DNA from: Trichostrongylus colubriformis
Taxonomy: Eukaryota; Nematoda; Chromadorea; Rhabditida; Trichostrongylidae
DNA: 64,000 nucleotides
Reading direction: 5' to 3'
Assembly (NCBI GenBank): GCA_963978905.1
Contig: OZ022257.1
Coordinates: forward strand, 19,177,664 to 19,241,663
Shown: piece by piece, positions 46,901 to 58,900 of the stretch
Position numbering within the stretch: position 1 is the first letter of the stretch
How the letters are laid out: each line of letters begins with the position of its first letter
The notes under the pieces: model-generated
The model's database searches: none
The model's input: only the letters and a program-made list of their open reading frames with translations
What the model was told of the DNA's origin: nothing
Translations under genes and position numbers: made by a program

Positions 46901-49900
46901 AAGCCGAAAATTGCCCGCACCTGGCACGACCCCTAGCGACGGAAGGAATCGATTATTCGGATTTTCGCTTCGCGGCGTCCCACTCGCGGCTCCGTCAGCA
47001 CGACTTGCTGCAGTCGGTTGGAATTGCGCTCAGTATGCAGCGGGCTGGTATCGTGAAGGACCTCTAAAGATTGCAGGCTAAAAGCTACGGACGTTCTTAT
47101 ATGTTGTGATTATTGCTGTTTCAACGGATAAAACTACAAGCAACTCGCACTCGCCGCGCGAAATTTCGACCACTCAACCACCATACTATGCTAGAAATAA
47201 CAAAAAATGGGAATCAAAATTACGCAAGGTCCGCAAGTAATGGAACAACCTAATGAAAAGCACCCCGAACACACCATGAGTCCTCCTGTGTGTTTGCAAA
47301 ATTTATGAATCGAGCCACTGCAAAACGTGAGTGCTAGTGGCACCTTTGAAACTACCTGCGCCTCGTAAAACTTACGTTATGACCTCAATACACTATCTTC
47401 AGCCCCTAGATTTATGAAAAAAAGAAACGAACCATTCCATTCAATTATTTTAATTTTACCAATTGTTTTTTTGACTAATCCTTCATTCCAGGTCATGAAC
47501 GGAGCTGAAAGATCCATCTGTAATAAGAAGCAATGCTTATTCAGCTCTTGGTGAAACGTCAAGTGGCCTTTCCGTCTGACGAGCTTTATTAGCGCGATTT
47601 TCTTAAAAACTATCGAAGCTCAACAACTTTGTGAGAACTATCAAAATCAGAGAGCCTGAGAAGCTCACATAAATCTTTCGATGAGAGGAAATCCTACTTT
47701 TAAGTAATATCAAAATGGCACAAGTGGAAAATGATGCCATGAAGAATATGTAAATATCCATTCAGGGAAATTCCAAATGGCTTGCAGTACATAAATCTAA
47801 GAATGGGCCAACTGTCGTTTTTCTTCTATGAAGCGACGAACCACTGCGTTTTATTTATTTCTGTCAACAGGTTATCATTCTCTATAATTCAGATGAAATA
47901 TAAAAATAGTAATATTCTTAAGAATGCTTGATTCTTTCCAATAGAAATACAGAAAGGTGCTTTTCATGTTACCACAAAGGTTGTGATTGATGGACTAAAC
48001 GTTCAGTCTAAAGCAAGACGTGGCTCACCTATGCTCTATGGACAGGTGCTCCCTGTTACTACTGCCGTGAGCGCAGTCACCCCTCCTCCTTGTCATGATT
48101 TCATTGTTTTGTCAGCACTCAAACGTATGAAGTGACGAGCCAGTTGGCCATTACTGTCGTCGGGTAGTCTGCTGATAACCCCACTAGACATGATTCTGCA
48201 TTGTTTTAGCACCGTGCACTGCTGCAAAAATAACCCAAAAATAACTTGTCTTACCCTAAACTGCAAAATTTACGGGGGCGAATACTCTGCATCTCGAGCC
48301 AAAAGAGTCTGTACCCGTTGCAGCAGATGCAGACACTATTTGTGTATCGATTGTTTTCAAAATAACTGATGGTAATTCACCCCTGTTTAGAACCTCAGTA
48401 AGCCAACAACCAAAAGTTATTTTTTGGACCATATTCTGTGTAGAAAACCTTCATATTTGAGGTATACATGATTAAAAAAAGATCAAACAAAAGTTTAAAG
48501 AGAAGCTTAAAATATAAGTTACAAAACTGTGACATCGTGTCACACGGTCCCACGCGGCCAACATGGTGTGACACGACGTCGTGTCACACAGTCGTCAATG
48601 GGTTAAAATGAGCGAAGCGTATTATTAGTCCGATGACACTCGTCGCAAAAAATGCAGTTCATCTCTAGAAGGATTCGGAGACCGGGAGAAAAAGGAGGTA
48701 GCCAGTAGTAGCTGAGGTGAAGACGAGACGTTTCAACAATGGGCTGAGCTCTTACAGAGGTGGGCAGACTTTAGGCATTAACAAACCGTGAGGAGGGGGG
48801 GGGGGGTTGAATATGGGGTAAAGTTCGGAAGTGGTAGGGCATGAGACGGAAGGTAAGGTGCACACACAAACCAAGCTGGCTCCAACCACGGTGGGGGAGC
48901 GTGCACTGGAATATCGAAAGTGAGTTTCTTCGTCACCCATTTACTTATGATGTATTTATATTATTATATATTATTATGTAGCATATACTATATTATATAT
49001 TATCATGTATTATATTATTATTTATTTATTTGCGTTCTATGGTGCGCCATGTACAAAAACAAAGAGAACTATGAACTTGGAAATAAATTAAACTGGTGAA
49101 AGAAAGAAAATGGCATAACAAGTACCACTATACATACGAACCACTACGCACGCTAAAACTCAAAAATTCAAAAATTGAGTCGAGGATGGCAAGGAGAACA
49201 GGTCGTTCTCCTCTTACAGTGCGTGCATGAGCCCAAGGCGGGATCCTGGTCCCATACACAGAACGCAATTTGTCAACGTATTGAGGCTTGCTGACAACTA
49301 AACCCGAACGAACAAATTCGCTCAAGACCCTAGGCGAACAGGCATAAGGGGACCTTAAGCGATGGGGTTCACTCCACCTCATTATCCTCCAATAACTAAC
49401 TTGTCATTATACAGAAACTGTTTGAATAATGAGAACAAGGAGAACGTAGCAAAGTAGTCTCTGTAGCTGTAGGTATACAAACAGAAATATAGGGTAACAG
49501 GAAAACTCATTTTTCCGTGGACAGTTCCTTTAAGAAGAAAGCCATTATATTATCTATTATTTATTATTGCGTATTATATCATATGATTATATAGATTATA
49601 TAGAGTATGATTATATATTATATTATATCATAGATTTTTATTATATATTATTTATGTTGTATTTGTCTGATAAGGCCGCTAAAGTTTCACGCGAGAGAAT
49701 TAGGATTCTCCTACGATGCAGCTCCCCAAATTCTTGGCCGGGTGGGCAGGTCCTCCGAGTAAAAGCCCTGTCCATTGTCCGCTGCGGGTGTTAACGGAGA
49801 GCGGGGCTGTTTACGTAACTACCTGCTCCTACAATGCATCTCCGACTGCGGAAGACGAGGGTTGCGCACTTGCTCGGAAGCCCCACCCGCCGAGACTTTG

Positions 49901-52900
49901 TGGTGTTGTATCTCAGTCGCATTCACATTTTTTCGCGTGAAACTTTGCGGCCTACACTAGGCAAATACAACAGAAATATATGGGTAACAGAAAAACTAAT
50001 TTTACCGTGAACGATTCCTTTCAGAAAAAAGCCATTTCGATCGACCTACTGGCACCCATGGCGTTACGCCTGCGGTAGTGTGCGGCAATCATGTGGTCTG
50101 GGTATAATGGGTATAAAAAATTAGCATGAAATCACTGCTCCCATTTTGGCGTTAAAGCTACGAAATAGTTAACGATCGCCAAAAATTCCTCGATAGCAGT
50201 ACTGAAGATGAACAAACTGAAGATTTGGCATCGTTGCTTTTCTGCTGACGCACAGGAATATTTCATGTTGGATGGGCAAAAGCTGAAATGGTAGAGGGTT
50301 TACGAACAGCTGGAGGTGGTATTAAGCGTTAGTCTCCCATGACAGAGAGAACACAGCTTCGAGGTGCTCCAGATACGAATCTGGATGGATCGCATGATTA
50401 CCCTTAATTTCTATGTGATACGCGCAGATTTTCAGTAAGCTGTAGTCGGAGAATTTTGTTGGTAAGTCACATCCGAGAAAAGGCTTGTCGAGCACTTTTT
50501 TACTCTTTTTGCAGTGAGTCCCGCTCTTTTAAGGGCCTATGCAGTTATTTCAAAATTTTACAATTTTTGAACAGAACACCCGTCATGCGGACTGTTGGAT
50601 ACTGTAGGTATTGACTATTTCAGGCGCCAAGGCGCCCCGACCTTTGGTCTCGCGCCTGATGATACTTTGACCCTGGCGGGATTACATCCCGATCCCGGGA
50701 TTTGGCGCCTAATGATACTTTGACCCTAAGGGGGTATATAATGTCTTGTTGATTTGTTATGTTCAGTTTATTCTCTTCTGTTCTGAATAAATCTTCTAAC
50801 TCGCCGTGGACGTAACAACTGGCGATCAGGATCCCAGGACTCATGGACCGACTCGCGGAGATTCTCGTCACTATGCAGTCCCAACTCGAGCTGATGCAAC
50901 GGCAGCAGAAGGAAACGTCCGACTCATTCCTTCGAACGCTCGAGAAAATGGAGGCACGTATTTCCGGATCGAGCCCAGCTACGACGAAACACACCATATT
51001 CGACTCGCTGTGCCGTCGCATCGACAAATTCAGCTTCGACCAAGAAAATGGAAGGACGTTCGACAGCTGGTACAAGCGGTACAAAGACGTCTTCGATAAC
51101 GACTGCACAGAGCTCAGCGACAAGGAGAAGATCAGGTTACTGGTCAGCCGTCTAGATGAAGATTGCCATCAACTATTCTGCGGATCAATTTCGCCCAAGA
51201 CGCCTTCTGACTTGACATGGGACGAAGCCCTGGCCACGATGGATCGACTGTTTGGTTCAGCCAAAACACTATTTCGCCGTCGATTCGAATGCCTGAAAAT
51301 CCAGCACGACCACCAGGACTTCAACAGCTACGAGACACTCGTGCGGACGCGCTGTTCTGATGCGAAGTTCGACTCTATCGACTTCGATGGGCTACAATGC
51401 CTCGTGTACGTCGCCGGATTCCAGGGTGCCGAGTTCGCCGACTACAGAACGCGCCTTTTGAGGAAGCTGGATCAAGACGATAAGATGTCGATCAAAGATC
51501 TCACAGCCGAGTGCCAGCTCATAAAATCCTACAAAGAAGACGCAAGGATGCTGGAAAACGCCGCTGCTTCCAGTGCTACGATCAATTATGTCGCCAAAAG
51601 GAGGAAAAGAAGAAACTTCAAGCCCAAGAAGTGGAAGACCAAGGAAGAGAACGATGCGCTTCCCCACACGTCACGATCTGGAAATCAGGAATCAAGGTCA
51701 CCGTCGCGCCCACGGACCAGACGTCACGGTGCTAGGAGCTACCAGATCAAGAGCATTGAAGCCGCACTACGTAAGGACGCCCAACCGCATTTAGAAGTGG
51801 AAGTCAATGGACGTCCCCTGAACTTGTTGCTCGACACTGGCGCAATGATCACGCTGATCTCGAAGTCGAGCTGGAAGAAACTTGGAAGGCCCCAGCTAAA
51901 GAAGTACAACGCCATCGTCAACGCTGCCAATGGGACAAGGATACCGACGATCGGACGTACCATGGTCGACTTCACATTGAAGAGCTCTGATGGAATACGC
52001 CATGATAGACGAGGACATTGCTACGTCACTAAAGACCTCGACATCTTTGGCTGGGAATGGATCCAGCAAATTTCAGAGCTGGTGAAACCACTGCAGAAGT
52101 ATATCGCCAACGTAACTATACTTGCAGATCCCGCTGCAACCTGCCGAGAAGAGATTGTCGCTAAACTGAAGGTCACCCATGCCGAGGTATTCAAGACAGG
52201 TCTCGGACGATGCTCAAAGACCAAAGCGACACTGCAGCTGAAACCCAATGCTCATCCTGTCTTCAAAAAGAAGCGCCCCGTGCCGTACGCCTATACAGCA
52301 GCCTTGGATGAAGAGATCGACCGCTTGCTTGCAGAAGGAGTACTTTCTCAAGTCGATTACTCCGCCTGGGCAGCACCTGTCGTCGTCGTCAAGAAGACAA
52401 ATGGAACCATACGCCTCTGTGCGGACTTTTCTACTGGACTGAACGACGCGCTGATGTTACATCAGCATCCGCTGCCCACTCCGGACGACATTTTTACCAA
52501 GTTGAACGGCGGCACGACATTCACGCAGATTGACTTCGCCGACGCTTATCTACAGATCGAGGTCGACGAGGAGGCGAAGGAGCTACTCACCATCAACGCG
52601 CACAGAGGATTACTCCGCTACAATCGCCTCCCATTTGGCGTCAAACCTGCACCAGGCATCTTTCAGCAAATCATTGATTCCATGATTTGCGGACTCAGAG
52701 GTTGCGCTGCGTACCTCGACGACGTCATCGTCACCGGCCGCACTGTCGAGGAGCACGTCGCCAACTTGGAAGCCCTCTTCAAAAGGATATCCGACTACGG
52801 CTTCCGCGTCCGGATCGAAAAATGTAATTTCTTGATGCCTCAACTCCGATACCTAGGACATATCATCGATTCCACCGGACGCTGACCCGATCCTGCCAAG

Positions 52901-55900
52901 ATCGAGGTCATCCACAAGATGCCACACCCCAAGGACATCACGCAAGTACGATCGTTCTTGGGAATGCTCAACCATTACGGTCACTTCGTCAGCGAGATGC
53001 GACAACTGCGTGCACCGTTGGACATTCTCCTGAAGAAGAACACACCGTTCGAATGGTCCGCCGAGTGCCAAGAAGCCTTCCAACGCGCCAAGGATGTGCT
53101 TGCCTCGGACCTCCTGCTCACCCACTACGTTCCCACAAAGGAGATCGTTATTGCGGCCGATGCATCGGAGTACGGGATAGGAGCAGTGATCAGCCACCGT
53201 CTTCCGGATGGAACGGAGAAAGCGATTCACCATGCTTGCCGTTCCCTAACAGCTGCCGAGAAGAATTACGGACAGGTCGAGAAGGAGGCTCTCGCCATAA
53301 CGTTCGCCCTACGGAAGTTCCACCGTTACATATACGGGCGCCGCTTCAAGCTGTTAACCGACCACAAGCCACTCCTCGCCATTTTCGGAAGTAAGAAAGG
53401 AGTGCCAGTATATACTGCAAATCGACTTCAACGATGGGCTTTGATAGTGAAGAACTACGACTTCAACATTGAATACCAACGCTCCACGAGTTTTGGGCAA
53501 GCGGACGCCCTTTCTCGCCTCATCGCGGAACAATCGACCTCCCAAGAAGATTTAATCATTGCAGCGATCGAAAAGGATTCGTCCGCCGTTTTTATCAGTG
53601 CCACGTCCAAGCTACCAATCGATGCCCATAGGATAGCCGAAGAAACTTCAAAGGATTCAGTCCTGAAGAACACCCTCGAATATGTGCAATGTGGAGAATG
53701 GCCGAAGAAATCGGATGCCGCAAACCGGTTCAGAAGCTTGAGGGGATCCCTCTCAACGCAGAATGGATGTTTATTTGTGGGTGATCGCATTGTGATTCCA
53801 GATAGCCTTCACAGTGCTGTACTCACCGAACTTCATGACGGACACCCAGGGATGACGCGGATGAAGATGCTCGCCAAAAACTACGTCTTCTGGATGAACA
53901 TAAACAGCGACATCGAAAACTTCGTCAAAACATGCATTCCCTGTCAGGAAACTGCAAAGAGTCCAGTAAAGGCGAAACTTTGTTCATGGCCGGTGGAGGA
54001 TAAGCCGTGGCACCGCGTACATGCTGACTTCGCTGGGCCGATGGACGGAAAAATGTACCTCGTCATCGTCGACGCCTACTCGAAATGGCCCGAGGTTGTC
54101 GAGATGTCATCCACAACGGCAACCAGCACAGTAAGAGAGTTACGCCGCCTCTTCGCCCAATTTGGCAATCCGCAGACGCTGGTAACGGACAATGGACCGC
54201 AATTCGCAGCCCAGGAATTTGGCGACTACTGCCACAGAAATGGTATCAGGCACATCACGTCGCCACCATTTCACCCTCAGTCCAATGGACAGGCAGAGCG
54301 CTTCATGGACACCTTTAAAAGGAGCTTCAAGAAGATGAGGAAGCACTCATCTCCGACGGAAGCACTGCAGAAATTTCTTTTGACATACCGTCGGAGTCCC
54401 TGCCCTTCCGCGCCGGGAGGACAGTCACCAGCTGAGGCTTTCCTGGGGAGACAAGTCCGAACCACACTCAGTCTTCTCAAGCCATGTGCCACCCAAAAGA
54501 GCGAGAACCGAAACCGAGAAATGGAGGACCAGTATAATCGTCATCACGGAGCTCGACACAAACAGTTTACCGTGGGCGACTTTGTGTGGACAATGGACTA
54601 TCGGACAGGAACACCACGGCAGGTCCCTGGACGGATACAACAACGCCATGGAAAAAGGCTCTATGATGTACTGGTCGATGGACAAATATGGAGGCGACAC
54701 GCCAATCAATTGCGATTACGCACTAATAAAGTCCCATCTGTTACAGACTCACCGTCAGAACTAGAGGACCTGCCACTGCTACCATGCTCCAGGCAACAGC
54801 AGGCACCGGCAGAATCAAGGACAACACAGGCCACTGCATCAGCTACCCTACAGAACACTTCGACAACAAGGCAGTCCACGATCGAGGAAGTCTCTGAAGA
54901 GCGACGATCAAGACCACGCCGTGCACCGGACCGATTGAACGTCGACCCCAAGAAGAAGACGTACACCTAGTGTCCATCTTAGGGGGGAGGTGTTGGATAC
55001 TGTAGGTATTGACTATTTCAGGCGCCAAGGCGCCCCGACCTTTGGTCTCGCGCCTGATGATACTTTGACCCTGGCGGGATTACATCCCGATCCCGGGATT
55101 TGGCGCCTAATGATACTTTGACCCTAAGGGGGTATATAATGTCTTGTTGATTTGTTATGTTCAGTTTATTCTCTTCTGTTCTGAATAAATCTTCTAACTC
55201 GCCGTGGACGTAACACGGACATCAAAAATTGTTGGTGCCTCAAGACAGATTGAGGCGAAGAGCTGTGAGAAACACAATATCACTATTCTCATCACATTAG
55301 TAATCCACAATTGTAAATACTCAGGCGTTTCCTTATTTTAGCTGATGTTATCTTAATTGGTTCTTTTCTTGTTGAACAATATCATGAAACAACATGAAAA
55401 GTATGGCATATTCGTGCGAGCGACGCTTCGCCGCCACAGTGTACTTCAGGCTTCATCGAGTGAGATTCTCGAGTGAGAGTGAGATTCTCTCATAGGCTTA
55501 TAAATCGAATAACCACCATCCTGTAGGCATGATCAGGATTTACAATCTGTACAGACTCACCCTCACCTTTCATGTCGAGCTGCGGTGTTTTACGTTGTTG
55601 CCGTATTTATGGCACATCCTGCAGGATGGCCTTCTGTATGGAAATGCAGAAATCTGAGCTCTGTTACCTGTACCAACTTTTAAGTTCAGGAGCAACTTGG
55701 CAGGAGGTTATATATATGGAAACACTAAGCGGCCGTAATGGAAATGTCAAGTTGTTCTATATGAAACAAATGGACAGACCCAGTTTCAGTATCCAACAGT
55801 GCGCATTGCTCAGAAGAACCTTGTAAAAGTGCAACGTGCTAGGACTTTAGAAGTTCTCATGCATTAATCTCCTGAGCACTGACAATTTCTAGCTCATCAA

Positions 55901-58900
55901 ATATCAACCTTGAAACGGAGAATATCTTGTATACCTTGAAGTCCGCTCTTCAAGGCTGGTCGCGCAATCCCTGCACGACACATCCATGCCAAGCGCCATG
56001 GTTCCTTGCCACTTCCCGCCATCTGTGACCAAAGATCTTCCTCACTGGGTCGCTCCCCATCTAGTTGGTGGTCTCACCAACGGCCTCTTCCGTTTACGAG
56101 GATACCTCGGTCACACGACACGTCCATCGGTTACCGCTGAGTCGGGTAACATGGCCTGCCCATCGCTTCTTCGAATCGTAGATGGTTTCGATGACGTCTC
56201 TAACACAGGTACGCCTTCGGATCTCGCGACTGGGAATCTTTTGAATAATCGACACATTACACATAGGCCGTTCCATAGCCCTCTGCTTCACTGCCATACT
56301 TCCCTCCTGAGCCCGAGTTGTATTCCATGTCTCGCATCCGTAAACTATGCTGGGAGGACATGTCTAGCCGCTTGTCGGTGAGAACATCGCGATAGTTGTT
56401 GAACGCGGCCCAACCTGCCTTACGGCGTCTGCTTATCTCATCGTGAGGTTGTTATTCAGGGTGATTGCCTGACCAAGATAAACGTACGAGGAAACTTCTT
56501 CGATCACCGAGCCTTCCAGATGCAAACTGTAATTCTCCACAAAACTAGTTTTCATCCACTGAGTTTTGCCAGACGAGCGGCTTCGCAAAGAATCTAAACG
56601 AGTCCTCGAGAGCACATGGCTGTGTAAGTGCTGTGCCCATACAAGAGGTGGAGTGATTATATTTATTGTAATAACGCAGAATAGAGTAGCTACAGAAAAT
56701 GAACAGAACTAAGTGACCAGCGAAGATATCGCGCACTCGGTCTATAAATAGACGGCGACGAGGCGAGTACACGATAAGTATCACTCGAAGAGAGAGGTCG
56801 GACGTGGAGTACGGGCTGAGGGCTCCATCTGTGGCGGACTGGGCGATCAGGCGGCATCTCCGAGGGTGTCTCGACTGCCTCCAGCGTTGTTGTCATTTCC
56901 TCCGGTCACGTCCTTATCTCTGGCTAACATCTCAAGCCCGGCAGCCTAGATCGTTCTATGTTAGTATGATGCTACCGTAATCATCCCTTTACACCTCCCT
57001 CAACCACAAAAGTCCGTCCCGGACTTGGGAAAAAACTCAACTCAAGCGACGCTGGGATATGATTCCGGACCTTGCTCCGTGCGAGTGCCGACCAGGAACT
57101 GGTGAGTGTCGTGGATGGTTCACGTGAAGTCGACAATTTAGGCGGCTATGATACTGATACCATATCCACGTGAGAAAAAATAACCAGAGAAAATACAATA
57201 CTCCAAAGAGAGAAAGAAAAAATCTTCCCTGTTCAGCGTTCCAGAAAGAGACAATGGTGTGTGTGCTCTCGGTCCAGCGTATGAGCGTACCCCAGTGTGG
57301 GAGACCGCGGAGCGACTCTACCTGACCTAAAATGAACTGCCCGTGGCGGCATCTGGTGATGGCCACGTTTAAACGCAAGCGGTTGTCGACGAAGGTCGAC
57401 GCTCCCTGCTCTATATCTGTGCGCTTGGACAGGAGTATACCGCATCCATTTCGCGCCCTTGGATAGAATCCACGGTCGCAATCTCGACCTGCCGCTGATC
57501 GGTAAAGTCCACTAGGAGTCGGTATTGCTCGCGGTAGAAGGTGACAACGCAAAGCTGATTCGGGGTCAGTCCCGCCCGGAGTAAGTGGTCTGTTAGGGAG
57601 AGACATTTTGAAGCTTCCTCTTCGTTGAGGTAGGATCGCGTCGGCGCCCTAATGGAGCTTCTTTGTACGTCAACCAACGCGAATGGTATGCGAGGGTTAG
57701 GAAAGCGGACCCAGTCCAATAATAGGCGCCGGTCCTGTGGCTTGGCTCCATTAACCAGGCTGCCGTTATACGAGAGGATATTGGGTAACGCATTCAAGGC
57801 TGGGTGCGCCCTAAAGGTGGTAACCAAGTTGGCCCTACCAAGGGTGATTGGGAGAGCACTTCCATAATGCTACGCACCCCAAACAAAGCTGGAGTGGCGT
57901 AGCCTGGACACTTAGTGTGAGGCTGCAATTGATGTGTGTCGCCCACATATAACTGCGGGGCACCCGGGAAAAGCGTGGTGAGACAGGCAAATATCGGCTC
58001 TGAGACTTGAGAAGCTTCATCGATGATGATCGCTTCCCGGTCCGTAATGTGGGTTTTAAAGATACCGCCAGTTCCCGTTGTATTAATCAGAGATGCCGTT
58101 GTCAGGAGCAACACATTCGGGTGTCGGACATCAAACATTAGCGATACCATCTTTTTGACACATTCAGAAACCTCCTTCTCCGCGAGGATGTACTCCTCGA
58201 TTTCGCTCTCAGTCATATTCATGGAGCGATCGCGGTCGCGGGAGTATTGCTCATAAAGCGTGCGCCCTAGGCGAAACCGAGAACACAGGAGAAGTTTCTC
58301 TGCGTTCAGGACCGAGTCGTACTGATCTTCAAGAGACTTAAGGATCTCATGAATATCTGCCGGAGTTGAGGGGGACTCATCGAGGAAGGCCGTTTCTGAG
58401 ATGTATCTGAGAAGGCGCAGGCTGCGGAACTCCTCGATGGCTAGCTGTTCGTGAAGTGGGCGGCACCATTGTTCGTAGTGGTAGTTACGATTACAGGACC
58501 TTTCCCTGCCTGGATCAAGAGGCCCGCGATGATACTGGTTAAAAAGGTTTTCCCAGTACCAAAGGCAGCGTTGATACCTGCTATTTGCTGAGCCAGCGCT
58601 TCCGTTGAATGGTGAGCATTATGCCAGACCTCTGTCACGGCAGTAGCGGTAGCGTCCCGGAGCTCCTTTGCGTCCCGACCCAACACCGGGTCGTTGTCAC
58701 CCAAATTAATCAGGGTGGACTATATGTCCTAGGTAAACTTGGGTACCGCTGGCAGCGATTCCTCGGCAAGGCCCCGGGGTGGAGGAGATTCTCCCTTAGC
58801 TTGGGCAAGCCGGGCTTGGGCGCGGGTTACAGGACCCGATGAGCGCGACTTCTCCAAAAGGGACCCCACTAGACTGCGGTCGGGCACAAGAAACTGATGA

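Larger units (their letters stand above)
50593..55215 (+). mobile_element. Nearly full-length Ty3/Gypsy LTR retrotransposon
   Basis: Two 225-bp LTRs (TGTTGG...TAACA), which read as identical, enclose a single Gag-Pol frame with domain order Gag, protease, RT, RNase H, integrase. The target duplication CGGAC is at 50,588-50,592 and 55,216-55,220. The empty site is visible in srx copy 1 near 20,560. Same strand as the host gene, in its intron 3. Identical LTRs imply a very recent insertion. Confidence 0.96.

Noticed and set aside
50620..54970. Many antisense and alternative-frame ORFs over the Gypsy element.
   Set aside because: They are shadows of the Gag-Pol frame and carry none of its motifs.
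57037..57260. C-terminal extension of the last helicase frame.
   Set aside because: Helicase similarity ends near 57,270; the remaining residues are translation of the 3' untranslated region next to the polypurine tract.
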